Notes: generated from the sequence alone by a model not told the origin. A stretch of DNA of 49,920 bases from JAIRTY01 sp050257395 (GCA_050257395.1 JBLMWU010000304.1:1-49920); one strand, 5' to 3'. Counted from the stretch's first letter, positions 23,777 to 34,996 are shown. Made by a program: numbers and translations.

Positions 23777-24289
23777 TCAGCCGGAGTGCCGGGACACGTA
23801 CTCCTCCGGGTCGCGGTCGGCGGCGGGCACGCCGCCCGCGTGCGCGGCCTCGAAAACGGCGAACTCCACCGCCAGGTCGTGCCGTTCGCGCAGGCTCGCG
23901 TGCCGCCGGAAGTCGGCCAGCGCCTCCCGCTCCTCCTCCGCGATGTGCTCGTCGTTGGCGGCGCGGGCCGCGGTCACGCACTCCCACCATCCGGCGCTGC
24001 CCGCCGGGTGCCCGGCGGCGCCGCGGATCGCGTCCCGGATCTCGTTGTGATCGCGGACCGCGTCCTCGGTCTCCTCTTCGGGGCTGTCCGCGCCCCCCGC
24101 CCCCTGCCCGGCCCGCAGCAGCCGCGGGTAGAACAGCCGCTCTTCGGCGTCCGCGTGCACCTCCAGCAGCACCGCCAGCCGGGCCCAGACCGGGCCCAGC
24201 CGGGCCGGGTCGTCGCCCAGCTCGTCCAGCAGCGCGAACATCCGCCGCTGCTCGTCGTGGTCGCGCAGGATCAGCTCAGTGATGTCCAC
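23777..24289 (-). CDS. Hemerythrin HHE-domain protein
   Basis: A 170-residue protein, a single hemerythrin-type four-helix bundle (residues ~1-130). The ligand pattern is complete: His11, His45-x3-Glu49, His81 and His115-x3-Glu119 would bind two iron atoms. Such proteins sense or bind oxygen or nitric oxide, or store iron. The ~40 C-terminal residues are charged and end in EEYVSRHSG. It lies 38 bases after the ClpC-like gene on the same strand, so both may belong to one stress-related unit. ATG at 24289 is the only good start. Confidence 0.92.
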   Translation of the reverse strand: MDITELILRDHDEQRRMFALLDELGDDPARLGPVWARLAVLLEVHADAEERLFYPRLLRAGQGAGGADSPEEETEDAVRDHNEIRDAIRGAAGHPAGSAGWWECVTAARAANDEHIAEEEREALADFRRHASLRERHDLAVEFAVFEAAHAGGVPAADRDPEEYVSRHSG

Positions 24290-24327
24290 GGCTGCCTGCT
24301 TCCCGGCAGCCGCCGGATCACACCCGC

Positions 24328-26862
<2,535 letters not shown>

Positions 26863-27014
26863 GGCGTTCATCTCCCAGCATCAGGAGGTTAGAGGCATGC
26901 CTGCTCTGGCCCCCCTACCCCCCGACTCCCCCGGCCCGCGCCCATCCGGGGCTGGTGACCGGCCGGGCAGTAAGGTTTCCCTTGCGGTGGCGCTTCTGCA
27001 ACCGGGGAGTCGCC

Positions 27015-28799
27015 TTGGGCTGCCGCTGGCTGCGGCTCACACTGCTCGCCCTGGCCCTGGCCGTGCCAGGGCTCGCCGTCATGTCGCTGGCCGGGGCGGC
27101 GCCGGGCGGGCGGACCCGGTGCTCGGCCGGCGCCCGTACCCTGTCGCCGCCGGGGGCGCGGCTGTACCCGGAGACCGGCAACGGCGGCTACACCAGCCTG
27201 CACACCGACGTGCACCTGGTCTACGACGCGACCGCCAACCGCTTCCTGCCCGGCAACCACGTGCTGCTGACCGACCGGGCCACCCAGTGCCTGACCAGCT
27301 TCAGCCTTGACTTCGAGCGGCGGTCGGCCAACCGCACCGCCGGGCCGGACCTGACGGTCACCTCGGTGCTGGTCGACGGCAGGCCGGCCCGGTTCAGGTT
27401 CGCGCGGCCCGCCTACCCCGGTGACCCGCGCGGGCCCGGCGACCCCGACCCGCAGGCCCACGAGGCGTCCCAGGCCAACCCGGTGGGCGGCCCGCATGAC
27501 AACCCGCTGCCGCCCGCCTGCTCGCCGGAGCTGCCGTCCGGCAGCGCGGCCCCCGGCTCCCAGGACGGCCAGCCGTGCCCGGCCACCAAGCTGGTGATCA
27601 CCCCGGCATCGGTCATCGCCGATCATGCCCTGTTCCGGGTCACCGTGAACTACACCGGGCGGCCGGGGGTGCACAACGACGGCGACGGCACCGCCGAAGG
27701 GTGGTTCCGGGCGCCTGACGGCGGCTTCGTCGCCTCCGAGCCGGTCGGCGGTGAGGACTGGCAGCCGCTCAACGACTACCCGGCGGCCAAGCCGACCTAC
27801 GACTTCTACGACACCGTGAACGCGGGCAAGGTCGCGATCGCCAACGGGGTGCTCGTGTCCGTGCTGCGGCACCGGCCCGGCCCGAGGTTCCCGCGCGGGT
27901 CGGTCACCTGGCACTGGCGCTCACGGGCGCCCATCGCGAGCTACCTGGCCGGGACCAGCGTGGGCGACTTCCGGCTCACCGGGCGGACCGGCCCCGGCGG
28001 CGTGCGGTACTACGTCGCGCAGGACACCCGCATCAGCGCCGCCGGGCAGCGCGCCAACGCCGCCATCGCCAGCCAGCAGCCGGCCATCACCGCGGTGGAG
28101 AGCGCCTTCTCCGGCCGGTACCCCTTCCGCTCGGACGGCGTGGTGGCCGGCCTGCCGCAGGTGGGCTTCCAGGAGGAGATGCAGACCATGATCGCCTTCT
28201 CCGGCACCGGCATCGACCTGACCACCCTGTACCACGAGAACATGCACCAGTGGTGGGGTGACTACGTCAGCGAGGCCGGCTACCAGATGACCTTCTACAA
28301 GGAAGGCCTGGCCACCGTGGGTGAGTACCTGCGGCGGGCCGCGGCGGCCGGGCCACCGGGCCGGGCCGCCCTGGCCGCCCTGGCCCCGGGGCTGATCCGG
28401 CGCTTCGGCCAGATCTACGCCAGCGGCGGCAGGTTCTGGACCGCCGCTCCGTCGGACCCGGCACCGTGGGGGCTGTTCTCGGGCGACGCCACCTACGCCC
28501 GCCCGGCCGCGGCTTACATCGCGCTGCGGCAGATCCTCGGCGCGCAGCGGTTCGGGCTGGCGCTGCGGGCGATCCAGCAGCGCTACGCCAACGGCAGCAT
28601 CACCGAGCCGGAACTGGAGGATGCGCTCCAGCGGTGGCTGCCGGACCGGGCCGCCGCCTGCCGCCAGCGGCTGGACGAGTTCTTCAGCGAGTGGTTCGAC
28701 ACCGCCTACCTGCCGGGCGGGGGAGCGGACCGGCCCCAGCTCACCGGGCCCGGGCTGGCCGGCCCCGGCTTCTACGGCGGCGGCTGCCCGGCTCCGTGA
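27015..28799 (+). CDS. Secreted M1-like zinc metallopeptidase
   Basis: The likely start is TTG 27015 (GGGGAG five bases upstream), or GTG 26955 in the same frame; 594 residues from TTG. The N terminus is a signal peptide (LRLTLLALALAVPGLAVMS, then GAA). The middle contains beta-rich M1 N-domain sequence. The zinc site is HENMH followed 18 residues later by Glu in YKEGLA, the HExxH-x18-E spacing of M1 peptidases. In place of the aminopeptidase GxMEN motif stands GFQEEMQ, so exopeptidase activity is not assured. The C-terminal helical part is short. It is divergent from the clp gene and is followed by the conservon. A lipoprotein form is unlikely, as no lipobox is seen. Confidence 0.85.
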   Translation: MGCRWLRLTLLALALAVPGLAVMSLAGAAPGGRTRCSAGARTLSPPGARLYPETGNGGYTSLHTDVHLVYDATANRFLPGNHVLLTDRATQCLTSFSLDFERRSANRTAGPDLTVTSVLVDGRPARFRFARPAYPGDPRGPGDPDPQAHEASQANPVGGPHDNPLPPACSPELPSGSAAPGSQDGQPCPATKLVITPASVIADHALFRVTVNYTGRPGVHNDGDGTAEGWFRAPDGGFVASEPVGGEDWQPLNDYPAAKPTYDFYDTVNAGKVAIANGVLVSVLRHRPGPRFPRGSVTWHWRSRAPIASYLAGTSVGDFRLTGRTGPGGVRYYVAQDTRISAAGQRANAAIASQQPAITAVESAFSGRYPFRSDGVVAGLPQVGFQEEMQTMIAFSGTGIDLTTLYHENMHQWWGDYVSEAGYQMTFYKEGLATVGEYLRRAAAAGPPGRAALAALAPGLIRRFGQIYASGGRFWTAAPSDPAPWGLFSGDATYARPAAAYIALRQILGAQRFGLALRAIQQRYANGSITEPELEDALQRWLPDRAAACRQRLDEFFSEWFDTAYLPGGGADRPQLTGPGLAGPGFYGGGCPAP

Positions 28800-28827
28800 G
28801 CCCGCGCCGGGGTTTTGCCGGCCATTA

Positions 28828-28863
28828 GTAACCGCTGCGAAACAGCAGGTCAGAAGCGGTTAC
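28828..28863. promoter_or_regulatory. 9-bp perfect inverted repeat upstream of the conservon
   Basis: GTAACCGCT at 28828-28836 and AGCGGTTAC at 28855-28863 are exact reverse complements 18 bases apart. They lie in the 288-base gap between the peptidase stop and cvnA. The position suits either the end of the peptidase transcript or an operator for the conservon. A smaller pair, ATGGT / ACCAT (28929-28945), lies further down. No consensus promoter is convincing. Confidence 0.5.
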
Positions 28864-29087
28864 GGCGGGCCGCCGAAAATGGCAGGAACCCGTACCCGTT
28901 TGCCGGGCCGTGACCGTTCCGCTCCGGTATGGTGCGATCTACCATGCGCTGCCAGTTGCCGTCTGGATCTGTCCGCGGAGCGGGCAGGCTGCAGCGGCAT
29001 GCCGCGGCTCGCCGCGGGTCGCTTTGCAGGCTGTTCCGGCTGCACGGCTGTCAGTGCCCGCCGCCGACCGCTCCGAGGACCTGATCG

Positions 29088-30704
29088 ATGCCAGCAGACC
29101 AGTCCGGCCGCGCCGCGCCCGGGTCGTCGCCCCTGCAGCGGGCCCTGTTCGCCGCGGCCGTCACCGTGGTCGTCCTCGGGGGCGCGTGCCTGGGGGCCGC
29201 TCTCACCGCGCCGGCCGGGGCGGGCGCCTTCGTCGCGTGGGCTGGCGGCGCCGCCGCCCTGATCGCCTCCGTGGCCGTGGCGGCCGCGGTCTTCTACGCG
29301 GAGAGCTCACGCCAGACCCGGGACCGGACCGTCCGGGCACAGGCGGCCGCCGGCCGGCTCGAGCACGAGCTGACCAGGGTGGTGAACGAAACGCTGCCGG
29401 TGCTGGTGTCCCGGCTGCGCGACGGCGAGTCGGCCGAGCGGGCACTGGCGGGCGTGGCGCACCCGGTGGGCGGCCCGCTGCAGCGGCTGATCCACACGAC
29501 CGCGCGGGAGATCGCCGCGGCCGAGGCCCGCGGCACCACCGCGATGGCGCTGCGCGCCGCCATGGAAGACGACGTGGCCCAGCTGGCCGACGAGACGGTG
29601 CCGGCGCTCGTCGCGGGGCTGCGCGCGGGTGAGTCGCCGGACAGCGTGCTGGCCGCTGCCCCGTCCCCGGCCAGCGGGGCCCTGCAGCGCCTGCTCGCCG
29701 TGGTGGCGCGCGAGCTCAGCACCGGTGAGCGGCGGGGCGCGGCGGCCATGGCGGCCTGCGCCAGCGCGGCCGCCCGGGTGCAGGCGCAGACCACCCGCAC
29801 CCTGGCCGAGCTGCGCGAGCTCGAGCACCGCTACAGCGAGGACAAGGTCTTCGCCGACCTGCTGGAACTGGACCACCGGATCTCCCAGATGGGCCGGCTG
29901 GCGGACAGCATCGCGCTGCTCAGCGGCGGGCGCTCGGGCCGCCGGTGGACCAAGCCGATCGTGATGGAGAGCGTCCTGCGCGGTGCGATGGGGCGCATCG
30001 ACGCCTACCGGCGGGTCCGGGTCCATTCGGCCAGCACCGCCGCTATCGCGGGCTACGCGGCCGAAGGCGTGATGCACGCCCTGGCCGAGCTGATGGACAA
30101 CGCGGCCGCGTTCTCCGCGCACGGCTCCGAGGTGCAGGTCTACGTGGAGGAGGAGGACGCGGGGGTCGTCGTCACCATCGAGGACAGCGGGCTGGGCATG
30201 CGCAAGCGGGAGCGCCGCCGGGCCGAGGGCCTGGTGTCGGAGGCGCTCGATCTGACCACGCTGCCCGGCACCCGGCTGGGCCTGGCCGTGGTCGGCAGGC
30301 TGGCCAGCCGGTACGGCCTGACCGTCAGCTTCCGGCCCTCGTCGCGCGGCGGCACCGGCGTGGTGGTGATGATCCCCCGGCAGCTGGTGACCCAGCCGCA
30401 GGACGAGGCCATGCCGGCGTTCCCGGCCGGCAGCCCGGTGCCGGCCCGGGCGGCGGTCCCGGTCGCGGCCGGGGCGGCGGACCTGCCCGCAGGGGATCTC
30501 CCCAAGCGGCCGCCGGGACAGACCCTCGCCGCGGCCACCCGGGCCGCGCCGGCGGCCACCGCCGCCCCGGCGCCCGCGGGCGACCCGGGCGCCCGATTCG
30601 CTGCTTTCCACCAGGCAGGTGACCGCAGCCGCCGCGGCGGCCCGGCGGCGCCGGGCACCGAACCCAGCCAGGACTCTCTGGCACCGGAGAGGAAAGGCAG
30701 ATGA
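29088..30704 (+). CDS. cvnA: Conservon sensor-kinase-like protein CvnA
   Basis: A 538-residue protein from ATG 29088 (GAGGA upstream). Two membrane helices (~17-40 and ~48-70) enclose only a few outside residues, so no real external sensor exists. Then come two 68-residue helical repeats (ETLPVLVSRLRDGES at 101, ETVPALVAGLRAGES at 169), a dimerisation segment with LDHRISQMGR at 261, and the HATPase domain (ELMDNAAAFS, EDSGLGM). A ~110-residue Pro/Ala tail ends the protein. In Streptomyces, CvnA forms a membrane complex with CvnB, CvnC and CvnD, described as resembling eukaryotic GPCR signalling. The gene overlaps cvnB in an ATGA and heads the operon. Confidence 0.92.
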   Translation: MPADQSGRAAPGSSPLQRALFAAAVTVVVLGGACLGAALTAPAGAGAFVAWAGGAAALIASVAVAAAVFYAESSRQTRDRTVRAQAAAGRLEHELTRVVNETLPVLVSRLRDGESAERALAGVAHPVGGPLQRLIHTTAREIAAAEARGTTAMALRAAMEDDVAQLADETVPALVAGLRAGESPDSVLAAAPSPASGALQRLLAVVARELSTGERRGAAAMAACASAAARVQAQTTRTLAELRELEHRYSEDKVFADLLELDHRISQMGRLADSIALLSGGRSGRRWTKPIVMESVLRGAMGRIDAYRRVRVHSASTAAIAGYAAEGVMHALAELMDNAAAFSAHGSEVQVYVEEEDAGVVVTIEDSGLGMRKRERRRAEGLVSEALDLTTLPGTRLGLAVVGRLASRYGLTVSFRPSSRGGTGVVVMIPRQLVTQPQDEAMPAFPAGSPVPARAAVPVAAGAADLPAGDLPKRPPGQTLAAATRAAPAATAAPAPAGDPGARFAAFHQAGDRSRRGGPAAPGTEPSQDSLAPERKGR

Positions 30705-31126
30705 GCACCCCCGACAACGACTCGGCCGGACTGGACTGGCTGCTGGACAACCTGCAGAGCCGCACGCCCGGCGTCCACCATGTCCTGGTGCTGTCGAAAG
30801 ACGGCCTCAAGATGTGCTTCACCGCCGGCCTGGACACCGACCGCGCTGACCAGCTGTCCGCCATCGCATCCGGCATCCAGAGCCTGTCGCTGAGCGCGTC
30901 CGCCGAGTTCGGTCACGGGCTGGGGGCCGGCCAGTCGATGGTGGAGTTCCCCGGCGGGCTGCTGCTCATCGTCCCGGCCGGGGAGGGCGCGCATCTGGCC
31001 GTGGTCGCGGCCAGTGATGCCGACGTCGGCGTGATCGGCCACAACATGAACGAACTGGTAGAGCAGATGGGCCAGTACCTGACCGCGGCCCCGCGCCAAC
31101 CCCAGCCCAGCAGCCCGATGCCATGA
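30701..31126 (+). CDS. cvnB: Conservon roadblock/LC7 protein CvnB
   Basis: A 141-residue protein: residues ~8-125 are a roadblock/LC7 domain (LLDNLQSRTPGVHHVLVLSKDG at the start, GGLLLIVPAGEGAHLAVVA later). Its ATG overlaps the cvnA stop (ATGA), and its own stop overlaps cvnC in the same way, so the proteins are made in fixed ratios. Roadblock proteins act as GTPase-activating or scaffold partners of small Ras-like GTPases, in line with the CvnD GTPase in this operon. The Pro/Ser tail after residue 128 is probably flexible. The conservon order supports the assignment fully. Confidence 0.93.
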   Translation: MSTPDNDSAGLDWLLDNLQSRTPGVHHVLVLSKDGLKMCFTAGLDTDRADQLSAIASGIQSLSLSASAEFGHGLGAGQSMVEFPGGLLLIVPAGEGAHLAVVAASDADVGVIGHNMNELVEQMGQYLTAAPRQPQPSSPMP

Positions 31127-31482
31127 GCCCGCGGGCCGTCGATCGGGAGAACCCCGACCGGTTGTACACCGTCACGCGCGGGCGCAGCACGGCCGATGAC
31201 AGCGCCATTGACATCGTCGCCCTCGTCGTCTCCGAGAGCGAGCCCGCGACGGGGATGCAGTCGGAGCACGTCAGAATCCTGCGGATGTGCCGGCGCCCCA
31301 AGGCCGTGGTCGAGATCTCCGCCGAGCTGCGGCTGCCGGTGAGCGTGGTGAAGATCCTGGTGCGCGACCTGCTCGAGGGCGGCCTGATCTCTGTGCGCAC
31401 GCCCCCGCCGTCGCATGAGCGGGCCGACATCCCTGATCCCGCGATACTGAAGCAGGTGCTCGTTGGTCTCCAGAAACTCTGA
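31123..31482 (+). CDS. cvnC: Conservon DUF742 protein CvnC
   Basis: A 119-residue protein of the DUF742 family: DRLYTVTRGRS near the start, then a winged-helix-like C-terminal half (EHVRILRMCRRPKAVVEISA, LRLPVSVVKILVRDLLEGG). It sits between cvnB and cvnD with ATGA coupling at its start. In conservons CvnC is thought to link the sensor-like CvnA and the GTPase CvnD. The winged-helix fold might bind a protein partner instead of DNA. Nothing in the sequence suggests membrane attachment. Confidence 0.93.
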   Translation: MSPRAVDRENPDRLYTVTRGRSTADDSAIDIVALVVSESEPATGMQSEHVRILRMCRRPKAVVEISAELRLPVSVVKILVRDLLEGGLISVRTPPPSHERADIPDPAILKQVLVGLQKL

Positions 31483-32083
31483 TCAGGTGGCCGCCCGCCC
31501 GGCCCGGGCCCAGCTGCGCCGGACCGCCGAGCACGGCCTCAAGATCGTCGTCGTGGGCGGGTTCGGGGTCGGCAAGACCACCATGGTCGGGGCTGTCAGC
31601 GAGATCCAGCCGCTCAGCACCGAAGAGGTCATGACCCAGGCCGGCGTCGGCGTCGACGACGCGAGCGGCGTGTCGGACAAGAAAGCGACCACGGTCGCCT
31701 TCGACTTCGGCCGGATCACGCTGGACGCGCGGCGGGTGCTCTACCTGTTCGGCGCGCCGGGCCAGGAGCGTTTCTGGTTCCTGTGGGATCAGCTGTTCTC
31801 CGGCAGCCTCGGCGCGGTGGTGCTGGTGGACACCCGCCGCCTGCAGGACTCCTGGTACGCGATCGACCGCCTGGAGCACCACCGGATGCCGTTCATCGTG
31901 GCTGTCAACCGTTTCGCCGGCCCGCAGCCGTCGCTGGACCAGGTGCGCAGCGCCCTCACCCTGCCGGACGACATCCCGCTGGTGGACTGCGACGCCCGGG
32001 AGCGGGAGTCCGGCAAGACCGTGCTGATCACCCTGGTCAGGCACCTCACCCACCTCTACGAGCACGCCTCTGTCGGGAGCTGA
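31463..32083 (+). CDS. cvnD: Conservon Ras-like GTPase CvnD
   Basis: The 206-residue frame starts at TTG 31463, inside the cvnC 3' end. GTG 31487, five bases after the cvnC stop, is an equally possible start that would remove eight residues. The P-loop is GGFGVGKTT (32-40), with a switch II-like FGAPGQERF and the base-recognition position in VAVNRF, where NKxD of Ras is changed to N-R-F, as is usual in this bacterial family. It belongs to the ATP/GTP-binding proteins of conservons, which switch between nucleotide states to signal to unknown partners. The stop is four bases before the first P450 gene. Confidence 0.92.
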   Translation: MVSRNSDQVAARPARAQLRRTAEHGLKIVVVGGFGVGKTTMVGAVSEIQPLSTEEVMTQAGVGVDDASGVSDKKATTVAFDFGRITLDARRVLYLFGAPGQERFWFLWDQLFSGSLGAVVLVDTRRLQDSWYAIDRLEHHRMPFIVAVNRFAGPQPSLDQVRSALTLPDDIPLVDCDARERESGKTVLITLVRHLTHLYEHASVGS

Positions 32084-32087
32084 CGCC

Positions 32088-33371
32088 GTGACCGATACCC
32101 AGCCCGCGCCCGGGCCCGCAGCAGACCCGTGGCTGGCCGAGCACTACCCCGACCATGACCGCGCCGTCCGGCTCTACGGGGCGGAGTTCGTCAGCGACCC
32201 GGCCCGGCTGTACCAGGAGATGCGGCGAGAGCACGGGCGGGTGGCGCCGATCCTCCTCGACGGGGACGTGCCCGCGTGGTTCGTGCTCGCCTACCGCGAG
32301 GTGCACCTGGTCACGAGCAACCCGGGGCTCTTCGCCCGGGACTGCCGCCGCTGGAACGCCTGGGACCGCATCCCGGAGGACTGGCCGCTCATGCCCTACG
32401 TGGGCTGGGCCCCGTCGATCATGTTCGCGGAGGGGGCGGAGCACCAGCGCCGGGCCGGCGCGGTCGGCGACGCCCTCGACGAGATCGACCGCACCGAGCT
32501 GGCCGGCCTGTGCGAGCAGGTCGCCGATCAGCTCATCAACGAGTTCGCGGGCAACGGCGAGGCGGACCTGATCGCGCAGTACTCCCATCAGATCCCGATG
32601 CTGGTGGTGGCCAAGCTGTACGGGCTGCCCGACGCCGATGTGCCGGTGCTGGTGCAGGACATCGCCGACTCGCTGGACGAGGGCGACAAAGCTAACGAGG
32701 CCCACCAGCGGATCTACGCGCGGATGGTGCAGCTGGTCAAGGACAAGCATGACCGCCCCGGGCGGGACGTGCCGTCCCGCATGCTCGCGCACCCGGCCGC
32801 CCTCACCGACGACGAGGTGGTCATCGACCTGCTCATCGTGAGCGCCGCCGCCCAGCAGCCCACCGGCAACTGGATCGGCAACACCCTGCGGCTGATGCTC
32901 ATCGACGACCAGTTCTCGCTGACCCTGCAGGGCGGGCGCAGCAGCGCCGCGCAGGCGCTGAACGAGGTGCTCTGGAAGGACACACCCACCCAGAACTTCA
33001 TCGGCCGCTGGGCGACCCAGGACTGCGAGCTGGGCGGGCGGCGCATCCGCCGCGGCGACCTGCTGGTGCTGGGGCTGGCGGCGGCCAACGCCGACCCGCA
33101 GGTCCACCCCGGGTCGTTCGCCGAATCAGGCGCCAACCGGGCGCACATGTCGTTCGGGCACGGCGAGCACGGCTGCCCCTTCCCGGCGCCGGAGCTGGCC
33201 GAGCTCATCGCCAGGACCGCGGTGGAAGTGCTGCTGGACCGCATCCCGGACGTGGAGCTGGCCGTGCCCGCCGACTCGCTCGAGTGGCGGCCGTCGGTCT
33301 GGATGCGGGGCCTGTACTCGCTGCCGGTCCGGTTCTCCCCGGTGACCATCATCGGCGGCGGCTTAATCTAG
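32088..33371 (+). CDS. Conservon-associated cytochrome P450, CYP157-like (first copy)
   Basis: A 427-residue P450 from GTG 32088, four bases after cvnD. The heme-thiolate Cys363 is in FGHGEHGCPF. The invariant ExxR of the K-helix is absent: the region reads LNEVLW (around residues 291-296), and the I-helix lacks the acid/threonine pair (AAAQQPTGNW). CYP157 P450s of Streptomyces conservons are known for losing ExxR, and cvnE genes of that type follow cvnD. Whether it oxidises a substrate is uncertain; it might sense a ligand or redox state for the Cvn complex (inference). A second copy of about the same sequence follows at 33656. Confidence 0.9.
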   Translation: MTDTQPAPGPAADPWLAEHYPDHDRAVRLYGAEFVSDPARLYQEMRREHGRVAPILLDGDVPAWFVLAYREVHLVTSNPGLFARDCRRWNAWDRIPEDWPLMPYVGWAPSIMFAEGAEHQRRAGAVGDALDEIDRTELAGLCEQVADQLINEFAGNGEADLIAQYSHQIPMLVVAKLYGLPDADVPVLVQDIADSLDEGDKANEAHQRIYARMVQLVKDKHDRPGRDVPSRMLAHPAALTDDEVVIDLLIVSAAAQQPTGNWIGNTLRLMLIDDQFSLTLQGGRSSAAQALNEVLWKDTPTQNFIGRWATQDCELGGRRIRRGDLLVLGLAAANADPQVHPGSFAESGANRAHMSFGHGEHGCPFPAPELAELIARTAVEVLLDRIPDVELAVPADSLEWRPSVWMRGLYSLPVRFSPVTIIGGGLI

Positions 33372-33655
33372 GCAGGCAGGTGCCAGGAAAGCCCGGCTGC
33401 GCCTGATACCGGCTGCGGTGCGGGCCGGCCCTGCGGGCCGCCGTCCTCCGCTGGGCCGCTCGCGACCGGTCCGGAGCGCCGCCCGGCGCCTCCCGGTCCG
33501 CCGTGTGCCGTGCCCGCGGGCCGTACCCGGCGGATCCCGCTCCGCGGCCTGCGCACGCACGCTGCCGCGAGAGCCCTCCAGTTGAGCCGATGATCACGCT
33601 GATCACGCGCCTCAGCCGCTATGAGCATGATTGTGAATTCCCGGGAGCTGACGCC
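33372..33655. other. Non-coding spacer between the two P450 copies
   Basis: This 284-base gap holds no convincing gene. Its first 200 bases are very GC-rich with weak self-complementary runs. The last ~75 bases are richer in A/T and contain GATCACGC twice (33591-33607 region), which might be a promoter or operator for the second P450. The end, GGGAGCTGACGCC before the GTG, copies the end of cvnD plus the first P450's ribosome site, so the duplication junction lies shortly before 33642. Confidence 0.5.
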
Positions 33656-34951
33656 GTGAACGACCCTCAGCCCGCCCCCGAGCCCGCCGCCGGGCCCGCG
33701 CCGCTGTCCGCCGGCCCATGGCTGGCGGAGCACTATCCCGACCACGCCGGTGCGGTGCTGCTGGACGGGGCGGAGTTCGCCGATGACGCGGTCGGCTTCT
33801 ACCGCGAGATGCGGCGCCAGCACGGCCGGGTGGCGCCGGTCCTGCTCGGGGACGTCCCCGCCTGGTTCGTGCTCGCCTACCGCGAAGTGCACATGGTCAC
33901 CAGCAATCCGGGCCTGTTCGGCCGCGACTCCCGGCGCTGGAACGCCTGGGAGCGGATCCCGGAGGACTGGCCGCTCCGGTCGTACCTGACCTGGGTCCCG
34001 TCGATCATGTTCGCGGAGGGGGCGGAGCATCAGCGCCGGGCCGGGGCGGTCGGCGACGCCCTGGACGCCATCGACCGGACCGAGCTGGCGGCCATCTGCG
34101 AACGGGTTGCCGACCAGCTGATCAGCGGCTTCGCCGGCACCGGCGAAGCCGACCTGATCGCCCAGTACGCCCACCAGATCCCGATCCTCGTCGTGGCCAG
34201 GCTGTTCGGGCTGCCCGAGGCCGACACGCCGGCGCTGACCCGGGACATCATCCAGTCCCTCAACGACGGGGCCGAGGCCAGCGAGGCTCACCTGCGCATC
34301 TACATGCGGATGATGCAGCTGGTCAAGGACAAGCAGGAGTCCCCCGGCGCCGACGTGCCCTCGCGGATGCTGGCCCACCCGGCGGGCCTCACCAGCGACG
34401 AGGTGGTCTTCGACCTGCTCATCGTGGTGGGCGGGGCCCAGCAGCCGACCGGCGACTGGATCGGGAACACCCTGCGGCTGATGCTCATCGACGACGAGTT
34501 CTCGCTGACCCTGCAGGGCGGGCGCAGCAGCGCGGCGCAGGCGCTGAACGAGGTGCTCTGGAAGGATTCGCCCATCCTGACCGGCTCCCGCTGGGCCGTG
34601 CAGGACTGCGAGCTGGGCGGCCGCCGCATCCGGCGCGGGGACATGATCCTGCTGGGGCTGGGGGCGGCCAACGCCGACCCGCAGGTGCATCCCGGGACGT
34701 TCGCCGATTCCGGCGCCAACCGGGTGCACATGTCGTTCGGGCACGGCGAGCACGGCTGCCCGTTCCCGGCGCCAGAGCTGGCCGAGGTGATCGCCCGGAC
34801 CGCGGTGGAGGTGCTGCTCGACCGGATCCCGGACGTGGAGCTGGCGCTGCCTGCCGGCTCGCTCCGGTGGCGGCCGTCCACCGGAGCCCGGGGCCTGTCC
34901 TCGCTGCCGGTCCGGTTCTCCCCGATCACCCGCGTCGGCAGCGCCTCCTAG
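33656..34951 (+). CDS. Cytochrome P450, CYP157-like (second, tandem copy)
   Basis: A 431-residue protein from GTG 33656. It is a close paralogue of the previous P450 through nearly its whole length (PWLAEHYPDH, RWNAWERIPEDWPL, MFAEGAEHQRRAGAVGDALD are shared or near-identical). Heme Cys368 is in FGHGEHGCPF. The K-helix reads LNEVLW, and the I-helix region has GGAQQPTGDW, so both copies keep the same departures from standard P450s. This copy differs mainly at the N terminus, the middle helices and the C-terminal tail. Keeping both copies intact suggests each is used, perhaps with different ligands. It has its own 284-base spacer and may have its own promoter. Confidence 0.88.
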   Translation: MNDPQPAPEPAAGPAPLSAGPWLAEHYPDHAGAVLLDGAEFADDAVGFYREMRRQHGRVAPVLLGDVPAWFVLAYREVHMVTSNPGLFGRDSRRWNAWERIPEDWPLRSYLTWVPSIMFAEGAEHQRRAGAVGDALDAIDRTELAAICERVADQLISGFAGTGEADLIAQYAHQIPILVVARLFGLPEADTPALTRDIIQSLNDGAEASEAHLRIYMRMMQLVKDKQESPGADVPSRMLAHPAGLTSDEVVFDLLIVVGGAQQPTGDWIGNTLRLMLIDDEFSLTLQGGRSSAAQALNEVLWKDSPILTGSRWAVQDCELGGRRIRRGDMILLGLGAANADPQVHPGTFADSGANRVHMSFGHGEHGCPFPAPELAEVIARTAVEVLLDRIPDVELALPAGSLRWRPSTGARGLSSLPVRFSPITRVGSAS

Positions 34952-34996
34952 CCGACCCGGCCTGGCAGGCCCGGCGCTGCACCGCGGTCACCGGTG

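Noticed and set aside
29088..34951. Conservon plus P450 as a genomic island
   Set aside because: No integrase, tRNA, direct-repeat ends or composition change is visible at its borders.
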